Part shown: in pieces, positions 28,842-41,000 of the stretch
How positions within the stretch are numbered: position 1 is the stretch's first letter
How the letters are laid out: each line of letters begins with the position of its first letter
Made by a program: the position numbers and the translations under genes
Assembly: GCF_030867095.1 (NCBI RefSeq)
Contig: NC_081835.1
Span: 15,632,501 to 15,696,500 of the forward strand
DNA from: Alligator mississippiensis
Taxonomy: Eukaryota > Chordata > Crocodylia > Alligatoridae
Direction: 5' to 3'
Length of the DNA stretch: 64,000 nucleotides
The notes under the pieces: model-generated
Seen by the model: only the letters and a program-made list of their open reading frames with translations
Told to the model about the DNA's origin: nothing
The model's database searches: none

Positions 28842-30642
28842 CTAGAAAAGAAAAGCCCATCAGCTACTAACAAGGTGATTTCTCCTCCCTTTGCCCAGGT
28901 GCTTAAACAGAGGAAGAACATTTTGTTCACAGACTGAAGCAGTAAAGTTTCACAGGGAAACACTGCACATCAACACTTCCAATACACAGATCTGGTCTGT
29001 GGAAACAGCCCTGCTCTTTAGGTTTGAGCAACTTTGTCAGCCACCTTTCTCTCCCCTTTCAGCATCAGGTTAGCTTCCCCAGCATCAAGCCAACAGACTA
29101 TACAGTGGTGCCTTGAAGATCCATCCAAGCGAAAGCTGGGCCTGAGTCTGGGAATGCATTTACTTACATGCTTTTACCAAAGATTTTTTTAATGTGCTCA
29201 GTTATCTCTTTGTTGGTTTTCTCTTCAATGTCAACCAAGACCTGCTTGCCATCTTCTGCAAAGACAGGAAAAGAAGAGGGTCTCACCAGATGACTGACTG
29301 CTTAACTTTGTTCTGCATGTCTGGAATAAGTGTCTGAAGGCATGGAGCAATGAAAAAACTGCAGAAAGCACTTGGCTATAACATGATCTTACCATGCAGC
29401 ACTTGTTGGTAGAAACAAAATCATCTCAGTATAGAGCAGTTTTGAAAGAGCAAGCAAATTATGTTCTCTTACAGGAATACATAGAACTATGGGCGAGTGC
29501 TATAGGAGATCTCAAAAGCACTTTGCAAAGGAGGCCATTCCTCTCTATAGGCTGCTTACAGCACCTGGCAAAGCAGGCTGTGGCCTAGGAAAGTTTGTTT
29601 CTGAAAGAGCTGGGCGCCCAGGTGCCAGGCTGCCCTGCCTCCAGCCTCAGCCAGCTGCTGCCAGGGAAGAGATGACGAAGTGGGGGGAGGAGAAAGTGAC
29701 CTGCTGAAGATGACACAGGTGATCAGGTGCAGGAGCCAGGAAAGGAACCCAGACCTAGGCCTGACAGCTACACTTCCCCCTTGATCAGGGTCCTAATCCC
29801 CAAGCCCAGGATCTCCTGCCCCCCCCCCAGTCAAGGACCCTAATCCCCCAAGGCTGCACTCTCTCCCCCCTCTGCCCCCCAATCAGGGACCCTAATCCCT
29901 CAAGGCCACCCCCCCATCAGGGACCCTAATTCCCCAAAACCACACTTCCCTCCCCCCCCTTGGGGATCCTAATCCCCCAAAGCCACACTCTTCCCCCTCC
30001 CAATCAGGGACCCTAATCCCTCAAGGCTGCACTCTCTCCCCTCCTCCCCCCACCCCAATCAGGGACCCCAATCCCCCAAGGCCACGCACTCCTCCAGGGA
30101 CCATAATCCCCCAAGGCTGCACTCTCTCCCCCCAATCAGGGACCCTAATCCCCCCAAACCACCCCCCCATCAGGGACCCTAATCCCCCAAACCACACTCT
30201 CCCCCTCCCCCTTGGGGAGCCTAATCCCCCAAGGCTGCACTCTCTCCCCCCCCAATCAGGGACCCTAATCCCCCAACCCCAAGGCCACCCCCATCAGGGA
30301 CCGCAGCCCCCCGCACTCACCGAGGTAGAAGCGCAGGAAGGGCGACGGGGTCAAGTTCCTAAACATGACGATCTGCACGCGCGGGTTGCGGAACTGCAGC
30401 TGCGGCACCGTGAAGAACACGAACTGCCTGCGGGCGCGGGGCGGCGCGTGAGGCCGGGCGGGGGGAGCGGGGCCGGGGCCGAGGCCGGCCGGGGGGAGCG
30501 GGGCCTACCTGGCGCCCTCGCTGAGCTGCCCGTGCGTGTTGTAGTTCACCATCATGACCTGCACCGCGCTCTTGAACTCCACCTCGCCCTTCCGCAGGTA
30601 CTCCAGCGTGCGCCGGATCGGGAACCGGCCCTTCATCAGCAT
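28649..30642 (-). CDS. MRPS25: Mitochondrial ribosomal protein S25 (mS25), spliced, complete
   Basis: A component of the small subunit of the mitochondrial ribosome, with the L51/S25/CI-B8 thioredoxin-like fold. The CDS joins, on the minus strand, 30642-30509, 30427-30321, 29255-29168 and 28841-28649: 173 codons plus stop, the same length as the human protein as recalled. The start [20 protein letters not shown] matches the family, as do the middle [19 protein letters not shown] and the end [20 protein letters not shown] with [16 protein letters not shown]. The conserved C-x-C near the end is present. Codon use is GC-rich in exons 1-2 (CpG island) and ordinary afterwards. The gene converges on RBSN. 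It points the same way as NR2C2 and lies downstream of it. Confidence 0.97.
28842..29167 (-). other. MRPS25: MRPS25 intron 3
   Basis: A 326-bp intron with nothing notable. Confidence 0.7.
29168..29255 (-). CDS. MRPS25: MRPS25 exon 3
   Basis: Acceptor GTCTTTGCAG and donor GCAT/GTAAGT. It encodes [20 protein letters not shown] and IKKIFGKS. A nearer GGTAAAAG could be mistaken for the donor, but only the GTAAGT site keeps the frame into exon 4. Confidence 0.9.
29256..30320 (-). other. MRPS25: MRPS25 intron 2
   Basis: About half of it is the minisatellite; the rest (29256-29780) is unremarkable. Confidence 0.8.
29785..30310. repeat. G/C-strand-biased minisatellite in MRPS25 intron 2
   Basis: About 13 tandem copies of a 35-52 bp unit, consensus AATCAGGGACCCTAATCCCC followed by a C-rich spacer, with variants carrying AAGGCTGCACTCTCTCC or AACCACACTC. 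The last copy (ATCAGGGACCGCAGCC) ends within about 15 bases of the exon 2 donor. In the MRPS25 transcript the units read as G-rich blocks containing GGGATTAGGG, able in principle to form G-quadruplexes. Confidence 0.9.
30321..30427 (-). CDS. MRPS25: MRPS25 exon 2
   Basis: Acceptor CGCCCGCAG and donor CTCG/GTGAGT. It encodes [19 protein letters not shown] and [10 protein letters not shown]. Confidence 0.95.
30428..30508 (-). other. MRPS25: MRPS25 intron 1 (81 bp, very GC-rich)
   Basis: A minimal-size intron inside the CpG island. It contains a repeated GGGGGGAGCGGGGCC unit on the plus strand. Confidence 0.9.
30509..30642 (-). CDS. MRPS25: MRPS25 exon 1
   Basis: ATG at 30640-30642 in the context GCCGCCATG, a strong Kozak match. 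It ends at donor CCAG/GTAGGC and encodes [11 protein letters not shown] through HGQLSEGA. Confidence 0.95.
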
Positions 30643-30659
30643 GGCGGCGGCGGCGGCGC

Positions 30660-30905
30660 GTCCCCGCGCTCCTCGCGCCTGCGCCGTGCAGCTCGATCCC
30701 CCGCCCCGCGTCCCCGCGCCTGCGCCGTGCAGCTCGATCCCCCGCCCCGCCCCGCCCCGCCCCGCGTCCCCGCCGTGCAGCTCGATCCCCCGCCCCGCCC
30801 CGCCCCGCGTCCCCGCCGTGCAGCTCGATCCCCCGCCCCGCCCCGTCCCGCCCCGCGCCGCGTCCCCGCGCTCCTCGCGCCTGCGCCGTGCAGCTCGATG
30901 CTCCG
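30660..30905. repeat. GC-rich VNTR directly upstream of the MRPS25 ATG
   Basis: The word GTGCAGCTCGAT begins at 30686, 30727, 30775, 30818 and 30888, separated by runs of CCCCGCCCCGC and CCGCGTCCCC. That makes five copies spaced 41-70 bp. It covers what should be the 5' UTR and core promoter. Confidence 0.88.
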
Positions 30906-31159
30906 CGCCGCGCGGCGCTCGTTAGCAAGGGAAGAAATGGGGTTTCATTTTTTGCACTACCGTTGTCGGCCTATTAAAAGATCTCCTCTCTCCTAGGCGT
31001 CCTGATTGCCTTTCCCTCCAGGCCGGACGCCCGCCAAGAGACTGGAAATACCTGAAGCCGCGGGGGTTGGTGGGGGTGTCGCCGGGCGTGGGGCCACCTA
31101 CCGTTCTGGGCTGACTCACAAATTCAGATTTAATTCGGCTGGGACGTGAAACATTTCTT

Positions 31160-31180
31160 AAAAAAAAAAAAAAAAAAAAA
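31160..31180. repeat. A21 homopolymer
   Basis: A run of about 21 A after GTGAAACATTTCTT, inside the GC-rich promoter flank. It may be the tail of an old retroposon, but no body was recognised. Confidence 0.5.
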
Positions 31181-31300
31181 GGCCAACCCACGTCACGGCC
31201 TGCGCTGCCAGGGGAAGCGGCACAGCCCCGCGCGCAGGACGGGCGCTCACCTGTGCCGGGGCGACCCTGGGCAGAGGCCGTGCGCGGCTGCAGAGGAAAG

Positions 31301-33519
31301 CGACCCTCTAGTCTGCACCAGCTTGACCATGGGGAACAATCCCATCCTGATCCCAAACAGGGCGTGGGTCTGACCCCGAGCGAAGGGGCGAGAGCATCCC
31401 GCCGTGTCACATAGCGGGGCCACAGCGCAAGTTATGCCCCCTCCCCGTGATCAGAGGGGACTATTGGGTCCGTGTGAAGTAATCACTTAGGATAACAGAA
31501 GAACCAAGCGGGGATGGGAGTCAAGGTCGTAGTTAAAGACGAGTGCCCGCAGGGGCAACACGGTGCACAGCACACTGGACAGTGCCCACTGGCCCTCCGA
31601 GTCCAGGGAGCCAGCGGACACTGCCTGGCGCAACTGCTGGGACACGTGAACAACAGAGAGACGGGAAAGTGGCCTCGCCGTCCCCGGCTGTCTCCCCACC
31701 ACAGCCTCCTTCCCAGTCCATCGCAAGCCGCACTAGGGCCGGGAGTAAGTTGACCAGGAGGTCCCAGGACTCGGTGGAGTTGCGAGTAAGGTTTGGTCCC
31801 AGCGGCACTGGTGATCCAGGCACGCAGCGTTCAGCCAACATCAGACTACTCCTTTGCCCCACGTTTCTTTTCGTTGAAACCTGACAAATGCCAGGTGACG
31901 GCAGAACCTGCAGCTAGCGAAAGACTGAAATGGCACTTTCTTGCCCTGGTCTGTTGTAGCGAATCCAAATGCAATGGCCAGGCCCCTGCTCCTGTGAGGG
32001 TAGTCTTGGGGCAAGGGAACTACAAGGTTCCAGCTGAACGTGGGAATCAGTGGGGATCTTGGCCACCGCGAGGCTGGGATAGTGACCAGAATGTCAGATT
32101 CCCTCTCTCCTCCCGAGTGATATGAAAACCAGTGCAGGGCAGGACATGTACATTGTGATAAGGCTAATTAAATGAGCATTTTTTTCATCCCACCTCAGCT
32201 GGAGCTTCTGGGTTAATCCTGGCCAGAGCATTGCAGCAAGCGAGTTTTAAATAAGAGTCACCCATACCTCTGGTTAAGTCTACGTTTGCGGAAAGGAAGC
32301 AGTCTCTTGACCAACATAAGCATAATATGGGTTTTTCCGGGTACTGCTGCAGTTTAGAGTGTGTGACATTCAGCACAGGACTGCTCCAGCTGTAACATAA
32401 TAGGAGGCATGGTTGAGCATGGGAAAGGATAAAAGATGACAGAAAGCCTGAAGAAAGGTTGGGAAGACTCTAGAGAATGAGGGCAAGGAAAGCCAGGGTG
32501 TAAGTAAGGGCAGGGTTATTAGAGCCTTGCAAATGGAGATTAAGAGCCTGAATTTTATGTTAAGACAAAGGAAGCCAAAAGGAAGATTCAAGGATGAGTT
32601 AACTACACTGGCTTAGGGAAAAAGACGGATTCTTCTGGGAAGCAATGAGACCAGTCAGTAAAAAGTACCAGAAATCAAGGCAAGCAGCAGACCTAATCCA
32701 CAGCAAAGATGTTAGCTGCAGGAATACTGAGAAGGGGAAGAATAGGCTTACTTTTAAAAGCTGTGAGGTACATAGAGACCATGAGGCTGTTCTGTTATTT
32801 TTCTCTCTTGTAATGCTGTGGTATGATGCAACTTCCTGGAATAAGGAATAGTTCTGATTTTCCATTTAGCTCCTCTTTAAGTCACTTTGCTACAGAAAGA
32901 TTATCTTGGTAAATGCCAGATAATACACTGCTAACAAAAAATGTACATTGTTCTGGTCAGGTATAAAGAATAAGTTCTGTAGGGAACAAAAACCATGTGC
33001 CACTGGCTAGGCCAGCACTGTGGAAAGTTTTCCTGCGGAAAACTCCCCTAATGCATATTAATCTTGACCAGTAAAATCTTTGACAAAAAAGTCTTTGTGT
33101 CTTTTGTAGAGAAACAGTTGGAGATTAACATCAATTGGCCTGAATGGCTGATGGCTTATACTGCGGAGATACTTTTTGTAGGAACTAGGTCCAGCTTTGG
33201 CATGGGGCAACAACAAAGATGGCAGTAAGTGTTAAAAGAACCAGGGGAGGCTAAAGAGGGCTCAATGGAAACCATTAGGATCAACTCTTACTCACCTTGT
33301 CTATAAAAATAGCACCTGGTGTTAATAAGGTAAAGAGAATGTGGATTTTGACTGGTATGAATACCTGACAGGAAGCTTTTGTCAAGTGGAGGAAAATCTC
33401 TGGCCCCTTTCCTTCTGAAGACAGGAAATTAAAACTGAAATGTTGACTTCGGTAGCAAATATATACCTACTATTTAAAGAAAAAGGCAGTGACCTACTTA
33501 AAAGTAAAAATCAAGGATA
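31301..33519. other. Intergenic region between MRPS25 promoter and NR2C2 3' end
   Basis: No exon supported. GC content falls steadily to AT-rich by about 32200. Several open frames on both strands at 31490-32125 come from GC-rich composition. Confidence 0.5.
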
Positions 33520-33539
33520 CATTTAGATTGGTAATTCAC

Positions 33540-33545
33540 TTTAAT
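33540..33545 (-). terminator. NR2C2: Candidate NR2C2 distal poly(A) signal ATTAAA
   Basis: A minus-strand ATTAAA (TTTAAT on plus) at the left limit of the AT-rich tract. Several other AATAAA/ATTAAA words occur in the 10 kb, so this is only the most distal plausible site. Confidence 0.35.
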
Positions 33546-36500
33546 AGTATAAACCTCATTTAGGTAGTAGTATTAAGCCACAACAATATAATGCCACATT
33601 TAAACAGCATTTAATAAAATGCATAAGCTAAATCATGCACTGCAATACCCTATATACAAACACAACAATGCAAATTCCTCTTCATGACTGAAGACATCGA
33701 TTAGATATAAAATTCAGATTAAAAAAAGAACATGCTATTATTTTTAAATGCCATCACATATACAAAGCTGATTTCACAAAAGAACCTGTGAGAAAGAAAC
33801 AGCTTTTGACAGGTTTTAAACCTGAAATTAAAATGCAATGGCATAAATAACATTTTTCTAAATGACAAAGAGCAGAGGCTTACAGAAAATACCCCAGGGA
33901 ACTATAGCAGACAATTCCTCTTGTAACAGATGGGGTAGTTTTGTAAGAGCTCAGAGCTCCTGGGTATGTCAAATACATACAACAATTATACCATGAAAAA
34001 TGTGCAGCTTTCCAGTTCTAAAACTGTTTGAACACTGGATTACAATATCATTTGGAGAAGAGATCAATTATAGAAAAATATTTCAGCACTTGAATTCAAT
34101 TCCATGGATGATAAAAGCAAATATATTATATAAATAACACACTTTTAAAGGATATCCCCCCTTTTTATTTTAAATGTATTAATTCCCATGTTTTTTAAAT
34201 CCAAAATTCTAGAAATAATTCTTAAAAGGGATCTGTACTTGCTTTACAATAGTAGGTATTTCTAGGAACATTTCTTTATGTGCAATGTGCCAGCTACTGA
34301 GAGGTGTTAAACACCTATAATAGGAGTGGTTTTCGGTAGCTGGCTTTCTGGGATCAAATATAGAAACCTGTTTTCACATCCCACCGTTTTTGCAAGAAAA
34401 TACATTCCCATTTGTATTTATGGGATAATACATTCTCATTTATTCCTATTTGTATTTCAGCACAATCTGTCTGTCAAAATAGGGAAAAGAATCAGTCGTG
34501 TTCCATACCTTGCAGTCTTAATATATGGGTTGTTGTTTTTTTAATTCAGTTTTCTCCTTTTAAACAGCTGTTATGCTGATCAATACCTCTATCTATTTCT
34601 TAAACTTTACAAGTGCTATTGAAATAAAACAGCATTTAAAGACATTATGGTGTCCTTTCTACTTTAACAGGAAAACAAGCATTATTCAAACAGTACTGAT
34701 TGTCATGACACCAAATGAAGAGCCATCTCAGGCAGAAAATATTCCTGTTGTTTTCCATTGATTTTAATGGAATTTTTGCCTGCTGAAGAATTGGGTTTGA
34801 AATGTTAAAAGGATGAATGTTTCACAAGGTCTGCAACTGAAACAAAATCTACAAACACTTCCTAAATAATATGGCAAGAAACTGAATGCTCTTAGCAGCT
34901 TTCGTAGCAAAGATTTTACACCCAAATAGCCAGATCCTGCAAAGACATGTGCTTAAGCTTAACTGTATGCGCACAAAGCATTCCCACTGACTTCTGTGGG
35001 GTCTGCTCATCTACTTAAAGTTAAGCACTGTATAAAAGTCTGTTCAGGATTGAGCCCAATATGTGGAAATATACGCTGAGAAAATTCCACAATCATCTTG
35101 TCGAATGACAACCACATAAGAGGCACCGAGCCACTTCTTTCCCACCAAGAATTTCTGAAATGTGGAGGTAAACTTTTACAGAAGGCCTGTTAAGTAAATC
35201 CGAGTCTGAAAGCAAAAGGAGCAAGATCCATTAAAATATTCCCGTCAAAATATATATATATTTTCATACTGCGGCCTCAATTTCCATGTATGCTCCAAAT
35301 GCTCAGGTACTGTGATCATCACAGGGGGTTTCACACAGATTGTTTTTATACTCAGATCACTTTTGGGAGGTGGTCTAGTGTGAAACTGGATGTTTGTTTG
35401 ACAGCTAATTAAAATTACATTACTAAGTTGTTAATCAAAGAAAGAATAACATTAGAAATTGAATCTTATGGGCAAAATCCAAATTAGTGAAGGGAGGGAA
35501 AAAAAAAGAAATTAAAAACCATATTAAAAAAAAAAAAACAGAGAAGAAACACAGAGGGTTACATTTAAAGTGTGAGTGTAGTCAAGAGCCCAGTAACTCA
35601 ATTGCACCATCAAATATAATTAGAAAATAAAAAATATTTGAAAAAGCAGGGACAGAATATGCAATGATTTCATTAAAAACCTGGATGTTACTAGAAACAA
35701 TAATGCTTAGTACCTCAAACACACCATCAAAATCCAAAAAGAGCCTAAATGTTCACAAAAAATTGGAAACCTATTTAAAAATTTTCTTTTATTTAACCAT
35801 CACCTCCAGGGAAATTTAATTGCTTTTACTAAACCAGGCAAGATACAGTGAAGGATATTGGTCATAAGTTGTATAAGCCTCTCAATGGTTGAGAAGCGGT
35901 GAGAGTGGAACATCTAAGTCTAAATTTTATTAACAATTTGATTTCTTCTAGTATTATCATTGTTGGTGATTTCAGAAGTGGCATGCACTGCACCATCCAC
36001 TGTATTCTGTTCTGCGGGGTATAGTTCAAAGATGCATAACAACCCTTCTAATTAGCTACTACTGGAGTCTTAAATACTTTCAAGTTCTTACCACATTTCC
36101 CACGCTAAAAGAAAGCTCTGAAAAGACCTCCCAGAAGGCTAGAAAAAGCCCCTTCCTGTGTATTGAGAATGTGGAAATATTTACTGTATGCTTTTATTTC
36201 TTATTTTTCCTTGGACATTGTAGATTCTATTGACTCAACTGGATGGCTTATCCTGGCAAAATGAGAAAAGGTTGAAAAAAAAATCAAAATCTCAAATGCC
36301 CGGTCATTTAAAAAAAAAAAAAAATGGAGACCAAGAACCAAATTCACAGTTGGCTTAGAAACAGATGCAACACTACTTCCCTTCCTTGTGACAACATATT
36401 CAACAGAATCCACAGATTTGTTGGAGTGTGACAGGGCTGTGCAGTGAGTATGCAGGGCTGTGGCCTTGATCTTGTGACATTCTAGGCTATTAACCATGCG

Positions 36501-36654
36501 CCTTTGTGCCTGCACCACTCCAGCTCCTGCAACACTGTTGAAGTTACTGGTGATGCACCTGCTTAAGCCAAGGATGTGTTTGGGCCAACAAATGAAATCT
36601 AGGAAGCTCCAGATTAGCAATTCAATCCTAAACTTTCTTTTAACATACAGAACT

Positions 36655-36795
36655 GTGTGAATACATGGCTACATCTCTGTACATATATACATACACATTC
36701 ACACTTTATATACACTGTACAGGATAGATTTAGACAGAGAGATATACATACATATACATTCATACACACATACATACAACTATATACATATGCAT
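36655..36795. repeat. (CATA)n-type microsatellite region
   Basis: Degenerate CATACA/TATACA repeats in the NR2C2 3' UTR. Confidence 0.7.
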
Positions 36796-37579
36796 TAGCT
36801 ACTTGAGTGGGTTCTGGTATTGGCCATGCAGAAGTGCACAGTGGTGGGAGGCACAAAAAGAAATATAAAAAACCTGTCTGCTTGCTTAAAAAAGTGGGTC
36901 AGGGGAAAGACATGAATTTGAAGATCCTAATAAACCAATTTGAAAGCACTTGTACAATGGGCTATAAAGAACATTATATACAGCCATGGATACTCTCCAT
37001 CACAAATTTAGTATTTCACAAAAGAAGAGCCCTACAGTAAAAGTATTTCTAGGGGTTTCTGATGCTAGTATCTGAAGGCTTAACTTCTTTAAAATCTTTC
37101 CCAGGTATTTAATTTTCTGTTGCCTCTTCCTTAAGACAGCCATTTTAAATATTTACCCAAACAAATTTTACAGCTATTAACCTCTACTAAGATGGGTTTG
37201 TATCTCACAGCCCAACAGGTGGAATTATGGCATCCTTAGTCAAAAAATAAGTACACCTTAATTTTAAAAGGGCTTGATGAGAATATAAAATATACTTCCT
37301 AAATGGCTTGACAACTCCAGAGTCAAAAGGAAAATATCAAATCCCTCTTTATAAAACATTATTTGATTTTAAAATTGCTACTCTTTGTAATGCACTCAAC
37401 ATTTAGTAAGCACTAACAATTTTCTCCCTTCTCTGTTTCATACAAGGCAGTAGGCAACACGACTTCTCTTACTCATGCCACGTATGTTCAGGGATATACT
37501 GAGACAGCAGAGGTCCCCAGCTGCCACTTTAGTAGGTCCAAGGGCCCACCATGACAGAAGCAGGCTGGTCTGTTACAAC

Positions 37580-38045
37580 TCTGTGGGTGTGTCTACATGT
37601 GCAATACCACTGAATAAACTGCGGAGCGATTGCTCCTGGATGCTGCATTTGCACGTGTACTTGGAAATGCAGCACATTGAGCTGGGGCAGAGCAGCCTCA
37701 GCTGGCAGAGGCCCTGGGGATCAGCCTGCCAGCCTGGGGCTGCTCTGACCTGGCTCAATGTGTTGCAGAGGGGCTGGCTGGGGCACAAGGCACAATGTGG
37801 GGCTAGCCGGCAGTCAGCCCCCACACTGAAGCACCCTTGTTCCCCAGCCAGCTGTCGGTATCTACACGTGCACTGTGGCAGAGTAAATAACTCTGCCGTT
37901 TGATAGTACTTGTGTCTAGCAGTACCATCTTACAGGGGAGTTAATTAGTTTACTCTGTCCTAATAGCGCTGCACTTGTAGACAGTGCTTTACTGTGAAGC
38001 TAATTAGTCAACTCCACAGTAAATATTTCATGTAGATGCTCCCTA
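37580..38045. mobile_element. Probable non-autonomous DNA transposon (GC-rich)
   Basis: The left part GGGTGTGTCTACATGTGCA and the right part (reverse complement AGGGAGCATCTACATGAA) are loosely inverted. An internal copy TATCTACACGTGCACTG suggests either a composite or internal duplication. No clear target duplication was found, so the limits are approximate. Confidence 0.4.
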
Positions 38046-41000
38046 TGAGTACATTTGGAGATGTACCTTGTTGCTCTTTTCCCTACTCTCTTGTAGGGTA
38101 CAAGAGAAGGGAGGCAGGTAAGAACAAACTTATATCCCCCCGCTTTTGCCTGCCAAATTAGAGGCAAAGAGGATGGGTGAAGGTGAAAATAGAACTCAAA
38201 AGGACTCTTTTCCTTCTGCAAGAAGATTTGAACCCACAAGCACTTATTAGCAGACCTGGCAGTGAGTTCCCTAGGCATTATTGCTGTGCTTTTGCTGGCC
38301 ACCTGCATGGAGGCTAACAACTCACAAGAGCAGCAGTGAAGCAGTAGCTGCTGTGATAAGATCCATAACTGCCATGACTCTCTTGTTTAGGTCAATAATG
38401 CCTTTAATGCAGTTGGGTTTGGTGGTGATATCTTTGTGGTTCTGTGAAGGCAGTTGGTCATATGTTTGGTTGAAGCACGTACATCTATATATTTACCAGT
38501 CCTCCCTCCCACAACACCTGATAGTGATGGGGGACCTGCTGCTGTTTGCTATATCTGAAAAGTACCTTGGTCACTGCTTGCTTAGGGGGTATCTTTACCT
38601 GACAGGTCTTTTCTTCCTAGCGGAACTCCAATCTTGGTAGCAGTGTTAGTCAAGTCTTTAACCCACATGGTACTTTTAAACAACTGACCCTAACTTTCAG
38701 TCACTGAAGAATCTCACCAGCTCTCTGCCTACTTAGGAGGTGAAGGAGTATACTAAGCAACTGAGCATCTTCAGTGCAGTACCCAGAAGTATTCCAGAGC
38801 TCTGTGTGCTCTGGCAATGGAAGAGGCGCAGATGTAACTATTACACAACATCTGCCAAAGAAAAAGTGTTCTTATAACAAAGAACAGCCATGTGGGATCC
38901 TTTTTATTTATTTTCTGCAGCCAAATTCAGGGTCTCTTTCACTTCTTGATAGCACCCTTCTAAAAATTCTGGCCTTGTTTCTCTTCTACTTTCTATCAGT
39001 CCCTACAAAGTAGCCTCACTTACAACCAGTGTAAGTGAGATGTAAATCAGGACCTTGCCTTCTGATCTGATCCCTGCTTGCTGCTTAGTAAGTTAATGAG
39101 AGTTAATTAACGAGAATCATTTTTACTTAGAATTTTTAAATAAGCCCGTTTGCTTTGGGGACATATAAAGTAAAACCAATTACAAGTCGTTCAAAAACAG
39201 ACCACATTTAGCTTTATCCAAACTGACCTTTCATGGCTTTCAATAACTATTCCTTTATACTAACATACAACATCCATATCCACTGCCTTCTTGCAAGAGT
39301 AGGAAGACAGGAAGGCCTGCATGGCAAGCTCTGGAAGTCAATGGAGTTCAGGAATACTGGACTATTATTATGCTCCGCATTTCACAGCATTTCAGCAATG
39401 TGGAATTTCAGGTTTTGTATGAACCAATTCTTACTGTTGTACACAGATGGGCAAGTTTAGATAACTAATCAAGTGGCTTATGATGAGCTTTTTCTTTTAA
39501 TTTTAACTTTAAAAGCAGCACAGTCAGGGCTTAAAAATTTAAGAAGGCTAACTTCAGACACTAGGAAGAACTTTAGTTGGATGTTGCAGTTTTGACAATT
39601 GCTAGCAGTTTATGAGATTTGGCTGCAGATTTTTTCAGGTCATATTGCGTTTACGTAAAAAAGCCACTGTACCAAATATAAGACACAACAGAAGTTTTCC
39701 CAATAATCTTGTAGCCACTATCTTAAACAAAAAATAAAGCAAAATATTCCCTATTCTTATTTACAACACAAAAGTGCAGCTTGTGCTTGTAGGGAAGTGA
39801 AATGGACTAGAAGCCAGTGAGGGAAGCCAGTCTATTCTCACTGTGCAATCACTGAAATATAGAAAGGAGGAACAAAACAAACTATATGGCAAAAATGCCA
39901 CTTTTCTAATATTTTTTGGCAAGTGCATTATTAATAACAGAAAAAGAATTGGGAAAAAAATACAGGATCTGATTTTATGGCACAGGCCAAATGCAGAGAA
40001 CACAGGTCAGTGGCGTGAACTGATGGCTTAAAGTTCACTTTTGCACTCCTAGCCTCACCCCTTCACGGACCATTTTCCTCTTGTACTGTTAGAACAGCCA
40101 GAGAATTCTACTGAATGCAAAGGGCTGAAATACCATCAAAGGAAGATTAGCCAAGGAGGGAATAACTTGGTCATGTCCATTTTTCCTAGCTATGCCCCTT
40201 ACCCTCACTACCCTTGCAACATGTAGTAGTGTAAGATCCTCTCTATTGGCTCTAAACCTCTGGAAGATCATCCTTACTTTAGGGTGGTCCTTGAGCCATT
40301 TAGGATGGTTTTACAGATACATCAAAGAAGGCCCAAGCACTGGAGAATGGCTCACTATTTTACGTGGCAGTATTTTTACTTTCCCTTTCTCTCTCTTCTA
40401 TACAGGCACCAATTCCTTGGCTCAATCCTATGTTAGCCCATTAGCAGCATGCAAAGCAGAAGCACAAATCTTATTATCCCCATCTATCCTATTACTGATA
40501 ATTTGTATTTGAGACAACTAAGATTTGGAACATCTCCTAAGCCCTGGAACACAACATCTGGTGTCCAGCTTTCTATCACCCAAACTGTTTGTCTTTGAAT
40601 CAAAACAACATATGCTTGCAGAAAACACTTTTTGTTAACGGCCTAGGGGTTAACTAAGCTTGGATCTGACTTGCTCCACCCAGCAAAGCATGCCAGTAAC
40701 GCTGCGCAAACAAAAGATTCAGAGGAAAAGGTGATAATTTGGGATTCTTAGAGTGTAAGGATGGAACTGCCTCACTCTAGCCATTAAATGCAATCACACC
40801 TTGTAAAAATGAATCCTACACACCAGCTGGATTGTGATAGCTTTACTCACTCTGAGGCCAAAGAGATTATTTGCAGAGCAAAGGGACTATCAGATGCACC
40901 ACAAAGGATATGGCAATGTGGTCCCATGTTTTTAAGATGTGTACTATAGATGCAAACAGAGCACTGTGGAATTTACCATTTTAGATTTACAAAGTTTAAG

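Larger units (their letters stand above)
30643..31300 (-). promoter_or_regulatory. MRPS25: MRPS25 CpG-island promoter with tandem repeat
   Basis: Dense CpG, with no TATA box near the start codon. It includes the VNTR at 30660-30905. GCGCCTGCGC words resemble the NRF-1 consensus used by nuclear genes for mitochondrial proteins, but they do not match it fully. Confidence 0.6.

Noticed and set aside
29785-30310. CRISPR-like regular array
   Set aside because: Units are contiguous and variable in length without unique spacers, in a vertebrate intron. It is a minisatellite.
30359-30928. 189-codon minus-strand frame over MRPS25 exons 1-2
   Set aside because: It reads the MRPS25 exons in the wrong frame, through the VNTR and the intron. 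The correct frame gives the MRPS25 protein.
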